DNA from: Desertimonas sp963772825
GTDB lineage: Bacteria > Actinomycetota > Acidimicrobiia > Acidimicrobiales > Ilumatobacteraceae
NCBI GenBank assembly: GCA_963772825.1
Contig: CAVYYX010000021.1
Coordinates: forward strand, 1 to 64,000
Direction of reading: 5' to 3'
DNA length: 64,000 bases
The notes beneath the pieces are model-generated. The model was not told the DNA's origin. It saw only the letters and a list, made by a program, of their open reading frames with translations, and did not search any database. This document shows, piece after piece, positions 32,199-41,675 of this stretch (within the stretch, counting starts at the first letter, position 1; each line of letters opens with the position of its first letter). The position numbers and the translations under genes were made by a program.

Positions 32199-33034
32199 CA
32201 CCCCACGTTACTGCCGGCCAGTTCGGCGTCCGGCGGGGCCTCGTCAGTGGGGAGGTCGAAGACTGCGAGGTAGTACTCGGCGGTGTCGCACAGGACGTGC
32301 ACGTCGGGGTCCTCCTGCTCGAAGCGCGGGAGGATCTCGGCGGGCGTCACCCACAGCTCAGCGCCGCCGAACGCGCAGCCGACGCCGACGAACGCCAATC
32401 GACGTGTGGCGGCGGGCAATGGCGGCAGGACGGGCACCTCGGCATCGGCCGGAAGGATCGCCGTCAGCGCATCGGCGTCGTCGGTCAGCTCGACGGCGCT
32501 CACGTTGCCCGGATTGTCGAACCCGGCCAACCCGAAATGGACCAGCTCGGCACCGTCAGTTGACCCCAGCGGGGCGTCGGCGGCGTCGACTGCCAGCACG
32601 GCGACCGTCGTGTTGGCGACGACGCACTCGATCGGCTCGGGCACGTGGCCGGGGGCGAGCATCGCCAGATGGCCGTCGTCGAGACGAACCAGTCCGGCGG
32701 CCTTCGCCGGGGTGCAGGAGACGTCGATGATCCCGACGAGAACCACCTTGCCGTCGGGGATCTCGGCGATCGAGTCGACGACCTCGTCGGCCATCGTCGG
32801 GTCACGTCCCTCGGCCAACAGTTCATCCGCTCGGGCGAGGTCCTCGCCGCTCGCGAGGCGCAGGATCTGCGTGTCGTAGAGGTTGATTCCCGACGTGCCG
32901 GACACGATGGCGAGCGTCTCGAACGGCACCGGTTCGCCCTTCGGCGGGTCGCCGGCAGCCGTCGCGGACTGAGCGGTGGCGATGCCGGCGACGATCGCCA
33001 GCGCCGTGACAACGAGTCGAGGTGTCGGGTTCAC
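32198..33034 (-). CDS. Secreted hypothetical protein
   Basis: A 278-residue protein with a Sec signal peptide (MNPTPRLVVTALAIVAGIAT, likely cut near QSATAAG). The mature part is acidic with short beta strands and three cysteines spread out (SCTPAKAAG, IECVVANT, GVGCAFGG) plus VLCDTAEYY. I recognise no family. GTG start at 33,034. It lies 42 bases downstream of a membrane-protein gene in the same direction and overlaps the class II aldolase gene. Confidence 0.6.
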   Translation of the reverse strand: MNPTPRLVVTALAIVAGIATAQSATAAGDPPKGEPVPFETLAIVSGTSGINLYDTQILRLASGEDLARADELLAEGRDPTMADEVVDSIAEIPDGKVVLVGIIDVSCTPAKAAGLVRLDDGHLAMLAPGHVPEPIECVVANTTVAVLAVDAADAPLGSTDGAELVHFGLAGFDNPGNVSAVELTDDADALTAILPADAEVPVLPPLPAATRRLAFVGVGCAFGGAELWVTPAEILPRFEQEDPDVHVLCDTAEYYLAVFDLPTDEAPPDAELAGSNVG

Positions 33035-33076
33035 GCGACGTTTGACGTCGCCGGCCTCACGATCGGTTCCAGCGGG

Positions 33077-33694
33077 TCACCACTTGCGGCGCTTGGCACA
33101 CGCGATGATCGCTCCAGCGAGGGCGACGAGCGAACCGAGCACGACGACCACCAACCCGGGGCCGATCTCGGCGTCGAAGAACGGGATGTCGGCGAAGTCG
33201 CTGTAGTCGGCGAGCTGGGCGATGGCGACGAGCAGGCACAACGCCGCGGCGACGATGCCGATGATGGCGATCGGCAGGATCCGCTTCGCCGCCAGCGTGG
33301 TGATCCCCATGCCGAGGAGGATGAGGGCGAAGAACATCACCCCGCCGCCGAGCGCCGCGTCGTCGGGTCCCTCGTCGAAGCCGTTGATCGTCGTGTCGGC
33401 GATCGTCAGCCAGGGCAGGAAGCAGCCGATGGCGGCGATCACCGCACCGGCGATCATCAACCCGCCACCGATCGGCGACGCCGGCCGCGGCGGCTTGGTA
33501 TCGGCGACGAGAACCGGCGGCGCGCCAGAACCTGGAGTTGGGTAGAAGCTGGCCGGTGTTCCGTAGCCCACCGGCGGCCGGCTCGATGGCGCGCCGGGCG
33601 GTGGGGGCGGCGCCGACGGTCGAGCGGGCGGCGGGGGAGGTGGAGTGCCAGGCGGCGGTGGTGGCTGCCACGGCGAAGGGTCGTTGGACGACAT
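33077..33694 (-). CDS. Proline-rich membrane protein
   Basis: A 205-residue protein. The first 70 residues are a low-complexity Pro/Ser/Gly tail beginning MSSNDPSPWQPPPPPGTPPP. They are followed by four hydrophobic helices (about GGGLMIAGAVIAAIGCFLPW, MFFALILLGMGITTL, ILPIAIIGIVAAALCLLVAI and LVVVVLGSLVALAGAIIACA) and the basic end KRRKW. This layout is common for actinobacterial DUF-type membrane proteins with a cytoplasmic Pro-rich tail. No function can be assigned. Confidence 0.65.
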   Translation of the reverse strand: MSSNDPSPWQPPPPPGTPPPPPPARPSAPPPPPGAPSSRPPVGYGTPASFYPTPGSGAPPVLVADTKPPRPASPIGGGLMIAGAVIAAIGCFLPWLTIADTTINGFDEGPDDAALGGGVMFFALILLGMGITTLAAKRILPIAIIGIVAAALCLLVAIAQLADYSDFADIPFFDAEIGPGLVVVVLGSLVALAGAIIACAKRRKW

Positions 33695-33730
33695 GGCGGC
33701 GATGCTAGGCGGGTTGCGCAGAAGTCTGGA

Positions 33731-33806
33731 GGTTCACCTCCGATGCGAGCGACGAGGCGCCAGCCGAGGAGCGGCCAGCAACGGCCTGCGTGGCCGGGGA
33801 ACGCAA
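33731..33806. repeat. Dispersed intergenic repeat, copy 1 (GTGGCCGGGGAACGCAA family)
   Basis: The end GCGTGGCCGGGGAACGCAA (33,788-33,806) is found exactly, in the opposite orientation, at 44,172-44,190. The flank towards lower coordinates (GAGGCGCCAGCCGAGGAGC) is also related to the flank at 44.2 kb. The copy overlaps the last codons of the LigD-like gene, so it has probably replaced that gene's original 3' end. Confidence 0.65.
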
Positions 33807-34837
33807 ATTACGTGGCGGGCGCGGCTCGGGTTGACCCGCCGGGCCTCGTCAGGCATCTTCGGGTAGACGGGTGGCCACGGCGCGTCAGGGATGCCGGCGG
33901 CGAGGTCGTTCTCGTAACGCTCGACGAGCGGGGCGATCGAGTTGGCGTGCTCGTCGATGGCGGCCCACGGGTCGCCGGCGGCAGCGATCCGCCCGGGCAC
34001 CGACTGCACCGTGAGGTCATCGGGATGGATCGCCGGCAGCTCGTCCCACGGGAACGGCGTCGACACCTGCGCTCCGGGTCGGGCCCTCACGCACCACGCC
34101 CCGAACACCGTCTTGTGCGGGGCGTTCTGGTTGAAGTCGATGAACACCCGCGCCCCGCGCTCTTCTTTCCACCACTTGTCGGTGATCAGGTCGGGCCGCG
34201 CCGTCGCGAGCGCCCTGGCGACCGACACGGCCGCCTGACGGGTGCCGAAGGAATCCCATCCCGGCTCAACCCGGGCGTAGACGTGCAGCCCGCGGTTGCC
34301 CGTCGTCTTGATGAACGACGTGATCCCGTTGTCGTCGAGGAATCGGCGGACCTCGGCCGCCGATTCCTGAACCATCGCGAACGTCACGCCGGGGGACGGG
34401 TCGAGGTCGATGCGCAGCTCGTCGGTGCTGTCCGGGGCGCTGGCGCGGTACGGCCACGGATGGAATCCGAGGCAGCCGAGATTGGCGGCCCACAACACGT
34501 GGGCGATGTCGGCCATCACGATCGCTCGCGAGGTGGTGCCGTTGGGCGTCGACACGATCGTCGTCTGCAGCCACTCCGGGGCGCTGTCGGGAATCCGCTT
34601 CTGGAAGAAGTTCGAGCCGGCCACGCCGTTCGGGAAGCGTTGCAACAGCGTGGGCCGATCGCCCACCGTCCGCATGATCGGATCCTCGACGGCGAGGTAG
34701 TAGCGGGCGAGATCGAGCTTGGTGATGCCCGGCTCGGGGAACATCGGCTTGTGCGGGCTGCTGATCTCCACGGGGTGGCCGGCGGCAAGCAGCTCGACCG
34801 GTTCGCCGAAGTCCTCGTCGCTTGGCCATGCGAACAC
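33734..34837 (-). CDS. Stand-alone LigD-type DNA polymerase/primase
   Basis: About 367 residues of the archaeo-eukaryotic primase-like polymerase domain of NHEJ ligase LigD, without ligase or nuclease domains. Key blocks are GITKLDLARYYLAV, RPTLLQRFPNGVAG, the catalytic acidic pair in ELRIDLDPSPGVT, TTGNRGLHVYARV and VFIDFNQNAPHKT. It would fill gaps with NTPs at double-strand breaks together with Ku and a ligase, neither of which is in this window. I chose GTG at 34,837; ATG at 34,912 is an alternative that adds 25 unusual residues. The C-terminal tail after NPSRAR is encoded by an intergenic repeat and is unlikely to be native. Confidence 0.85.
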   Translation of the reverse strand: MFAWPSDEDFGEPVELLAAGHPVEISSPHKPMFPEPGITKLDLARYYLAVEDPIMRTVGDRPTLLQRFPNGVAGSNFFQKRIPDSAPEWLQTTIVSTPNGTTSRAIVMADIAHVLWAANLGCLGFHPWPYRASAPDSTDELRIDLDPSPGVTFAMVQESAAEVRRFLDDNGITSFIKTTGNRGLHVYARVEPGWDSFGTRQAAVSVARALATARPDLITDKWWKEERGARVFIDFNQNAPHKTVFGAWCVRARPGAQVSTPFPWDELPAIHPDDLTVQSVPGRIAAAGDPWAAIDEHANSIAPLVERYENDLAAGIPDAPWPPVYPKMPDEARRVNPSRARHVICVPRPRRPLLAAPRLAPRRSHRR

Positions 34838-34911
34838 CGAGTACGTGGATCGATCGGCGTGCCATCCTTGACAGTTCACGGGATGCCCGGCGAGACTGCT
34901 GTCCGGGCACA

Positions 34912-34928
34912 TGTCCGCTCTGCGGACA
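34912..34928. promoter_or_regulatory. Palindrome TGTCCGC-N3-GCGGACA, candidate operator
   Basis: A perfect seven-base inverted repeat with spacer TCT, 21 bases before the ATG of the dehydrogenase-like gene and 74 bases before the divergent LigD-like GTG. The same half-sites, in the other order, occur upstream of the Liv operon at 43,128-43,143. A binding site for a dimeric regulator is an inference. Confidence 0.45.
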
Positions 34929-34949
34929 GGGGGGACCGACAGGAGCACG

Positions 34950-36146
34950 ATGACCACGACCACTTCAGCACCGACCACCTCGGCCACGGCGAGCGGCGGC
35001 GACCTCGTCGCCGGCGCCAAAGCGCTCCAGCCGTTGCTGCGCGAGCACGCGGCGGCGGGTGACGACGCCGGCGAGCTCAGCGCCCCGGTCGTCGACGCGC
35101 TGCACGAGCACGGCCTGTTCGGCATGTGGGTGCCGGCGCCGCTGGGCGGCACCGAGCTCGATCCGCTGTCGTCGCTGCTCGTGATCCAGACGCTCGCCGA
35201 GGCCGACCCATCGACGTCGTGGGTCGTCATGGCCGCAGCACTCGCCACAGGGACCGGCGGTGCCTACCTGTCCGACGAGGCCGTCGCCGAGATGTTCGGC
35301 GGACCACGCTTCCCGGTGGTCGCCGGGCAGGGGACGCGGCCCGGCTCAGCGGTGATCGACGGCGACGGCTACCGGCTGTCTGGGTCGTGGAGCTTCGCCT
35401 CCGGCATCAAGCACGCCCAGTGGATCCACACCCTCGGCATCATCGAGGACACCGGCCAACCGAAGATCTTCGTGCTCCCTGTCGAGAAGGCCCAGCTCAT
35501 CGACAACTGGGACGTCCTCGGGCTGCGGGCCACCGGCAGCATCGACTATGTCATCGAGGACGTCTACGTGCCGGAAGGGTTCACCCACTTCGGCCCCGCC
35601 GAGAAGGCCGAGCGGGGTGGCAATCTGTTCAACCTCGGGATCATGCACTTCGCCATGATCTGTCACTCGGGATGGGCGCTCGGGGTGACGCGGCGGATGC
35701 TCGACGAGCTCGCCGCCCTCGTCCAGTCGAAAGCGGGTCGACCCGGAACGCTCGCCGACAGCAGTGCCTTCCACACCTTGTTCGGCGAGGCCGAGGCGAA
35801 GTGGCACGCCGCCCGGGCGTTCATCTACGACACGTGGAGGGGCGTCAGCGACACGATCGCAGGTGGCGACGCGCTGAGCCACGAGCAGCGCACGATGACC
35901 CGCCTCGCCCTGTACCACGCCACCTGGGCGGCGGAGGAGATCAGTGTCGCGGTCTACCGGGCAGCGGGGACGACGGCGCTGCGGTCGGGCGTCCTCCAGC
36001 AGTACTTCCGCGACATGCACGCCGGGACCCAGCACGTCACGTCGGCGCCTGGGGCGATCGAGAACTGCGGACGGGACCTCGCCGGGCTGGCGCCCGGGCA
36101 CGAGTGGCTGTACATGAACCTCGTCCCGTCAGCCGGCGGGAGCTGA
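34950..36146 (+). CDS. Acyl-CoA dehydrogenase-fold flavin enzyme (HsaA-like monooxygenase/dehydrogenase)
   Basis: A 398-residue intact protein. AGGAGC five bases before ATG 34,950 supports the start. The three-part acyl-CoA dehydrogenase fold is visible: a helical N-terminus with LHEHGLFGMWVPAPLGGTEL, the middle beta domain with GYRLSGSWSFASGIKHAQW and DVLGLRATGSIDYVIEDV, and the C-terminal helical bundle. The GSWSFASG and LRATGS blocks are typical of the group D flavin monooxygenases (HsaA, HpaB-like) as well as some dehydrogenases. No flavin reductase gene is adjacent. The substrate is unknown; it may belong to the same catabolic programme as the convergent Liv/hydrolase/alcohol dehydrogenase operon. 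Confidence 0.8.
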   Translation: MTTTTSAPTTSATASGGDLVAGAKALQPLLREHAAAGDDAGELSAPVVDALHEHGLFGMWVPAPLGGTELDPLSSLLVIQTLAEADPSTSWVVMAAALATGTGGAYLSDEAVAEMFGGPRFPVVAGQGTRPGSAVIDGDGYRLSGSWSFASGIKHAQWIHTLGIIEDTGQPKIFVLPVEKAQLIDNWDVLGLRATGSIDYVIEDVYVPEGFTHFGPAEKAERGGNLFNLGIMHFAMICHSGWALGVTRRMLDELAALVQSKAGRPGTLADSSAFHTLFGEAEAKWHAARAFIYDTWRGVSDTIAGGDALSHEQRTMTRLALYHATWAAEEISVAVYRAAGTTALRSGVLQQYFRDMHAGTQHVTSAPGAIENCGRDLAGLAPGHEWLYMNLVPSAGGS

Positions 36147-36161
36147 GTCGCCGCCGCGTCG

Positions 36162-37193
36162 TCACTCGCCGCCGACCTCGATCAACACCTTGACGGTCTC
36201 GTGAGGATGCTCGTCGAGCTGGCGAAACGCCTCGGCGGCATGCTGCAACGGGAGATGGTGGCTGATCAACGTCTCGACGGTGGCCGCGTGGCGCCGCACG
36301 AGGTCGGCAGCAGCGACGAACTCGTCCAACCGGCAACAACTCGTGCCGAGCACGTCGATCTCCTTGAGCGGTAGGACCCCTGGGTGGATCGGCGCCGATT
36401 CGCCCGTCAGGCCAACGACGACGACGCGCCCGCCGTGGCGAACCGCGGCGATCGCCGTGTCGAGGACGGCAGCCCGACCGGTCGTGTCGACGATGACGGG
36501 TGGTCCGTCCGAACCGCCGTGTTCGGCGATGCGGGCCGGCAGGGCATCGTCGCCGGCCCAGTCGGCGGCGAACCCCCACGAGGCCAACAGCTCACGGCGG
36601 GTCGCCACGGGATCGAGCACGAGCACGTCGGCACCGCGATCGGCCGCGGCGAGGGCGGCGGCGGCCCCGATCGGGCCTGCGCCGAGCACCACGACGTGTT
36701 CGCCGGCGGCGACACGGCCGCGGTTGATGGCGTGGACGGAGACCGCCACCGGTTCGATGAGCGAGGCTTGGCGCGCCGACAGCTCGGGAGTCGCCACGAG
36801 GTTGACCGTCGGCACGAGGAAGCGCTCCTGCAGCGCACCGTCGTCGTGGACGCCGATGATCCGCAGCTTGGCGCAGACGTTCGGTCGTCCGTCCCGGCAG
36901 GTGTGGCAGACGCCGCAGGGGAGCATCGGCCACATCGCGACGCGATCGCCAGGTTGCAAGCCGGAGCCGGCAGGGTCGACCTCTTCGACGATCGCCGAGA
37001 ACTCATGACCCATGATCCGCGGCAGCAGCCCGACGTGTGAGTCGCCGAGCTCGTCGCGGTAGAGGTGGAGGTCCGATCCGCAGATGCCCACCGTCTCGAC
37101 CCGCACGACCGTGTGGCCGGGGCCCGGTGAGCCTGGCGCCGGCCGATCGGCGACCTCGACGCAGCGAGGTCGTGTCGTCACGGCGACCTTCAT
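36162..37193 (-). CDS. Zinc-dependent alcohol dehydrogenase (MDR family)
   Basis: A 343-residue medium-chain dehydrogenase. Catalytic zinc ligands are in GICGSDLHLYR and MGHEFSAIVEE, structural zinc cysteines in PCGVCHTCRDGRPNVC, and the Rossmann motif is GAGPIGAAAALAA. Overall it resembles threonine/sorbitol dehydrogenase-type enzymes that oxidise a secondary alcohol with NAD. The ATG at 37,193 overlaps the stop of the hydrolase gene (ATGA), so it is the last gene of the Liv operon. Convergent with the flavin enzyme gene, 15 bases apart. Confidence 0.88.
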   Translation of the reverse strand: MKVAVTTRPRCVEVADRPAPGSPGPGHTVVRVETVGICGSDLHLYRDELGDSHVGLLPRIMGHEFSAIVEEVDPAGSGLQPGDRVAMWPMLPCGVCHTCRDGRPNVCAKLRIIGVHDDGALQERFLVPTVNLVATPELSARQASLIEPVAVSVHAINRGRVAAGEHVVVLGAGPIGAAAALAAADRGADVLVLDPVATRRELLASWGFAADWAGDDALPARIAEHGGSDGPPVIVDTTGRAAVLDTAIAAVRHGGRVVVVGLTGESAPIHPGVLPLKEIDVLGTSCCRLDEFVAAADLVRRHAATVETLISHHLPLQHAAEAFRQLDEHPHETVKVLIEVGGE

Positions 37194-38074
37194 CGTGGCG
37201 CGGCTTTGGTGTCGGAAAGGAAGGCGATCACCTCGTCGGCGACGAGGTCGGGTTCTTCGAAGTACAGGGCGTGCCCGCACTGGGGGAGCACGCGCAGCTC
37301 GGCGCCGTCGATCGCCGCGGCGTACGCCTCGCTGTGCGCTGGCGGGATGATCACGTCGACCTCCGGGGTGATCACGAGGGTCGGGGCGGTGATCCGCGAC
37401 AGCCGGCCCGGCAGTTCCGGGTTGTGCAGGAACGGGTCGGACGCGTAGCGGGCGAACGAAGCGGCGTCGCGCTCGGCCTGGGCGGCTGCTTCTGGCGGCA
37501 GCGGGGCGGCCAGCATCGCGTCGGCCTTCGCCGGATCGAGGAACAGGGCCCGCACGATCTCGTCGGGCCGCATCGTGAACAGGTCGGCCGGAGGAGCTTC
37601 CGGGATGAGGATGCCTGGCGGGGCCATCAGCACGAGGCGGTCGATCCGCTCCGGCGCCGTGCTGGCGATCTCGGCGGCGAGCCACCCACCGAGCGAAGCG
37701 CCGACGAGGTGTACCCGGTCGAGGCCCAGCGAGTCGAGGAGCGACAGGTAGTGCTCGACGAGCGTGGCGATCGAGTCGACGCCGTCGAGTGCCGGGCTCG
37801 AGCCGAAACCGGGGTGGTCGGGGGCGATCACGTCGAAGTGCTCGGACAGCCGCTCGAGGTACGGGTTCCACATCCCGGCGCCCCCGGCGGCGTGGAGCAC
37901 GAGCACCGGGGCTCCAGCGCCCTGGCGGAACAGACTGGTCGCCCCGAACCGACTGCGCGCCTCGCTCGGTGATGGTCCAGCGGTCGTTGGGTCTGGGCGG
38001 TGCCCAGGAGTCTCGTCTGGGCGGTGCCCAGGAGTCTCGTCTGGGCGGTGCCCAGGGGTTTCGGTGTTCGTCAC
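37190..38074 (-). CDS. Alpha/beta hydrolase with N-terminal ETPGHRPD repeats
   Basis: A 294-residue hydrolase. The oxyanion-hole region is VLVLHAAGGAGMWNPYLERL, the nucleophile elbow is LVGASLGGWLA (Ser in GASLG), the acid is probably in TPEVDVIIPP, and the histidine is in LPQCGHALYFEEP. It resembles C-C bond hydrolases of meta-cleavage pathways and carboxylesterases. The N-terminus has three exact 8-residue repeats ETPGHRPD before the conserved core. The GTG at 38,074 overlaps the LivF stop (GTGA) and the stop overlaps the alcohol dehydrogenase ATG, so it is firmly in the Liv operon. Confidence 0.85.
   Translation of the reverse strand: MTNTETPGHRPDETPGHRPDETPGHRPDPTTAGPSPSEARSRFGATSLFRQGAGAPVLVLHAAGGAGMWNPYLERLSEHFDVIAPDHPGFGSSPALDGVDSIATLVEHYLSLLDSLGLDRVHLVGASLGGWLAAEIASTAPERIDRLVLMAPPGILIPEAPPADLFTMRPDEIVRALFLDPAKADAMLAAPLPPEAAAQAERDAASFARYASDPFLHNPELPGRLSRITAPTLVITPEVDVIIPPAHSEAYAAAIDGAELRVLPQCGHALYFEEPDLVADEVIAFLSDTKAAPR
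37991..38062. repeat. Three tandem 24-base repeats, each a palindrome
   Basis: Units at 37,991-38,014, 38,015-38,038 and 38,039-38,062; the first two are identical and the third has two changes. Each contains the perfect palindrome CTGGGC-GGT-GCCCAG. In frame they encode ETPGHRPD three times at the hydrolase N-terminus. Confidence 0.9.
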
Positions 38075-39577
38075 GGTGGTGCTCCTGAGGTGGTCGATGC
38101 GATGCGTTCGCCGAGGTAGCCGGACAGGATCAGCTGGTGGTCGGCGCGCAGCTGGTCGGCGGGGGCGTGGATCACCAGTTCGCCGTGGGAGAGCACGTAC
38201 CCCCGGTCGGCGACGGCCAAGGCGATGTGGATGTGCTGCTCGACGAGCAGCACGGCGCAGCCGCTCTGTTCGGCGTAGCTGGACACGACCGGCATCAGGC
38301 GTTCGACGATCACGGGAGCGAGCCCGAGCGACAGCTCGTCGACCAGCATCAGCCGCGGCTTGCGCGCCAGCGCCGTTCCGAGCGTGAGCATCTGCTGCTC
38401 GCCACCCGACAACAAGCCGGCCCGTCGATCGCGCAGGGCCGCCAAGGCAGGAAAGTACGTGTAGGCGAGGTCGGCGTCGAGCCGCTCGCCCCGGTACCCC
38501 AAGCGGAAGTGCTCGGCGACGGTGAGGCCGAAGAACACGCCGCGTCCCTCGGGAACGTGGGCGATGCCGAGCTGGGCGCGGGCGGCCGGCGATTGCTTGG
38601 CGAGGTCGTCGCCGTCGACGCGGATCACGCCGGCCATCGGGTGGATGCAGGCCGGAGATGGCCCGCAGCGTGGTGGTCTTGCCGGCGCCGTTCGGGCCGA
38701 GCAGGGCGACCACCTCGCCGGCCCCGACGTGCAGGTCGAGGTCGCGCACGGCGACCGCTGCGTCGTAGCCGGCGGAGAGCCCTTCGAGTTGGAGCACCGG
38801 GGTGGCGGTGGCGCTCATACCGGCGCCCTCCAGCTCGCCGGCCGCCGACCCGAGATAGGCGGCGACCACGTTCGGATCGAGGCGCACCTCGGCGGGCGTG
38901 CCGGTGGCGATCACCTTGCCGAACTCGATCACGACGATCCGGTCGCAGATGCCGAGCACGAGGCCCATGTCGTGGTCGACGAGCAGGGCCGGCGTGCCAC
39001 GGTCGACGATCTGGCGCAGCTGACGACCGAACACCACCGACTCGTGGGCGTCGAGGCCGGCGGCCGGCTCGTCGAGGCACAGCAGCTTGGGGCGGGCGGC
39101 CAGCGCTCTGGCGACGGCGACGAGCTTGCGCTGGCCCTGGGTCAGCTCGCTCGGCGTGGCGTTGGCGAAACCGCCGAGGTCGAACACATCGAGCGCCTCG
39201 TCGATCGAATCGGAGTGGGGGACCGCCCGGGTGAACACCTCCTTGACCGTCGTCCACGCCGACGGGTGGACGGCCGACACGGTGAGGTTCTCGCGCACGG
39301 TGAGGTCGTCGAACAGCTCGATCGCCTGCCAGGTGCGCGCCATGCCCTGCCGGGCGCGGGCGTAGGCGCGCAAGCCGGTGACGTCGGTGCCGTCGACGGC
39401 GACCGTGCCGAGGTGCGGCACGAAGCCGGTGATCGCGTCGATGAACGTCGTCTTGCCGGCCCCGTTCGGGCCGATCAGCCCGACCAGCTCGCCGGGCTCG
39501 ACTTCGAGGTCGACGTCGACGACGGCGTGCACGCCCCCGAACGACACCGAGATCCCGCGGGCGGCGAGGAGCGTCAT
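38071..39577 (-). CDS. LivG-LivF ABC transporter ATPases (joined frames, one frameshift in LivF)
   Basis: Two ABC ATPases. LivG part (ATG 39,577): Walker A GPNGAGKTTFIDAITGF, signature LTQGQRKLV, Walker B LLCLDEPAAGLD. LivF part (from MSATATPVLQLEG at 38,818): Walker A GPNGAGKTTTLRA, then after a shift near 38,640 VPEGRGVFFGLTV, signature LSGGEQQML and Walker B LMLVDELSLGLAP. No stop separates the two, so this is either a fused ATPase or a lost base near the LivG end; an ATGA at the junction suggests two genes. They energise uptake of a branched-chain amino acid-like or other small organic substrate through the LivHM permease encoded upstream. Confidence 0.85.
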
Positions 39578-41588
39578 TGATGCACCATCGACCGTGTGCG
39601 GCGATCCAGCGGACCGTCGTGCTCGCCATCTCGCCGGCCTCGCCGCTCGCCGCGGCCGCCGCCTTGGCGCGTCTGGCGGCCGTCCGCTTGCGGTAGGTGG
39701 TGCCGGCGATGCCCTCGGGGTTCTGGATCAGCGTGACGATCAGGATCACGCCGCCGACCAACAGGGTCCAGTTGCCGGAGATGTTCAGCGCCTCTTCGAT
39801 CGTGTACGGGATCAGCCCCTCGGTGACGACGAGCCCGCCGACCACGGCGCCCGACACCATCGTGATCCCGCCGATGTAGGCGAAGGCGACGAACCCGAGA
39901 GCGATCAGGATGCCGAACCGGGCTGCGCTGACCGAGCCGAAGTTGTAGGCGTACATCCACCCCGCCGTGCCGGCGATGAACGACGAGATCGCGTACGCCG
40001 TGACCTTGACCCTGGTGACGTTGATGCCCGCAGCCGCGGCGGCCCGCTCGTTGGCCCGCACCGAGAGCATCTGCTGGCCGAGCACGCTTCGCCGCAGACT
40101 CGCTACGAGCAGGCAGAGGGCCACGACGACGGCCAGGAACAGGAAGCCGAGCACCGGGCTGGGCACCTTGCCGTCGAGCCCGCGGAACCCGGCGTTGGAG
40201 CCGAGCCGGATGCCGAACAGCTCGGGCTGCTCGACCGGCGAGCCGGTGCTGCCGCCGCCCCACCGGCGGTTGGCGTACCCGAACTGCTCGATGGCGACGA
40301 CACCAGCGAGCGTGACGACAGCGAGGCTCACCCCGCGCACGCGCAACGCCGAGATGCCGAACACAAGGCCGATCATCACCGCCGCGGCCGAGCCGACCAG
40401 CGGTCCCCACGGAAACCCGATCCCGGCCTTGGCGGTCATGTGCGAGACGGCGAACCCGGCCACCCCAGCGAGCGTGACCTGGGCCAGCGACACCTGGCCG
40501 ACGAACCCGGTGATCACCACGAGCGAGAGGCACACGACCATCCCGACCATCGACACCATCAGCGCCTGGCGGTAGCTGAACGGGAGCACGATCAGCAGTA
40601 CGACACCGACCGCCGCGAGCGTCAGGGCCGGGACCGCCATGCGCCGAGGCCGCGGCGCGAACGGCAGGCGCTTCTCGACCAGCTCACCGCGCGACGGCAG
40701 GCGCCCGCCGCGCAGCGACAGGGCGATCACGAGCAGCACGAACGTGAGCAGGGCCTGCACGCCGGGCATCGGATTGCCCTTGTCGGTCGGGAACCACCGC
40801 AGCGTGGCCACCCACGTCATCAACGACTGGCCGATGCCGACCGCGAACCCGGCGACGGCGGCGATCCACAGCGAGTTGAACCCGGCGAACAGGGCGGCGG
40901 CGAGCGCCGGCACGATGAACAGGACGAGGGTCACCGAGTCCGCCTGGGCGAGTGGGGCGGCGACGATGCCCATCGCTCCGGCGATCGCCGAGGCGAGCAG
41001 CGTGTTGGCCATCGAGAGCTGGTTGGGCGACAGCCCCCTCAGCATCGCGGTGACCTCGTTTTCCGACGCGGCCCGGGTGGCCAGCCCGAACCGGGTCCAG
41101 CGGAACAGGGCGCCGAGTGCCAGGGCGATCAGCACCACGACCCCGGCCATCCAGAACCTGTTGACCGGGATCGAGTTGTCGAACACCTCGACGATCCGCA
41201 CGGGGAACACGCTCGGGATCTGCCGTGGCGCCTCGCCGAACCACAGGAGCATCGTGGCCTGAAGCACCAGCAGGATGCCGAGCGAGGCGACCAGCTTGGC
41301 GAGCGGCGACGACGTCCGCAGCGGCCGGAAAACGAGAAGTTCGCTGAGCACGCCCACGAGCACGGCAGCCACCATCGTGATGGCGACCGCCGGGACGGTG
41401 GCGAACTCGGGACCGAAGTGACCGGTCCGCAGCGCCCAGAACCCGAAGGCGGCGACCATCGACACCGCACCGGTGGACAGGTTGATGATCCCCGAGCCGC
41501 GGTACGTGACGACGACCGCCATGGCGATGCCGGCGATCACGGCCCCGCCCCCGAGGCCGAGTAGCGCGAAGAGGGCAGCGTCCTGCAT
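39574..41588 (-). CDS. LivH-LivM fused ABC permease
   Basis: About 670 residues holding both permease halves of a branched-chain amino-acid-type transporter. The LivH part starts MQDAALFALLGLGGGAVIAG with LVVLQ-like LVLQATMLLWFGE. The LivM part starts near AVPALTLAAVGVVLLIVLPF and has GFVGQVSLAQVTLAGV and SVRANERAAAAAGINVTRVK. Fused LivHM permeases occur in other actinobacteria. The tail after KRTAARRAKAAAAASGEAG probably contains one shift, because the frame with a stop overlapping the LivG ATG (ATGA at 39,574-39,577) is the neighbouring one. It is preceded by the binding protein gene and a strong hairpin. Confidence 0.87.
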
Positions 41589-41611
41589 CAGCTACTCGAC
41601 CTTCGGGTCAT

Positions 41612-41661
41612 GGAAGTCCCGACCACGCGGGCCGAAATGAGCGCGAGTTGTCGGGACTTCC
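41612..41661. promoter_or_regulatory. Hairpin between livK-like and livHM genes
   Basis: Perfect 12-base arms GGAAGTCCCGAC (41,612-41,623) and GTCGGGACTTCC (41,650-41,661) with a 26-base loop, in the 87-base gap between the binding-protein gene and the permease gene. Such intercistronic hairpins often give more binding protein than permease, by partial termination or by protecting the upstream mRNA. There is no T tract on the coding strand. Confidence 0.65.
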
Positions 41662-41675
41662 TGCATCGACGTGCG

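Noticed and set aside
37991..38062. CRISPR array
   Set aside because: Only three contiguous 24-base units without spacers, inside a coding sequence.
39378..41564. Plus-strand frame of about 730 codons opposite the Liv permease
   Set aside because: Extremely rich in Asp, Arg, His and Gly, the usual antisense product of membrane-protein genes.
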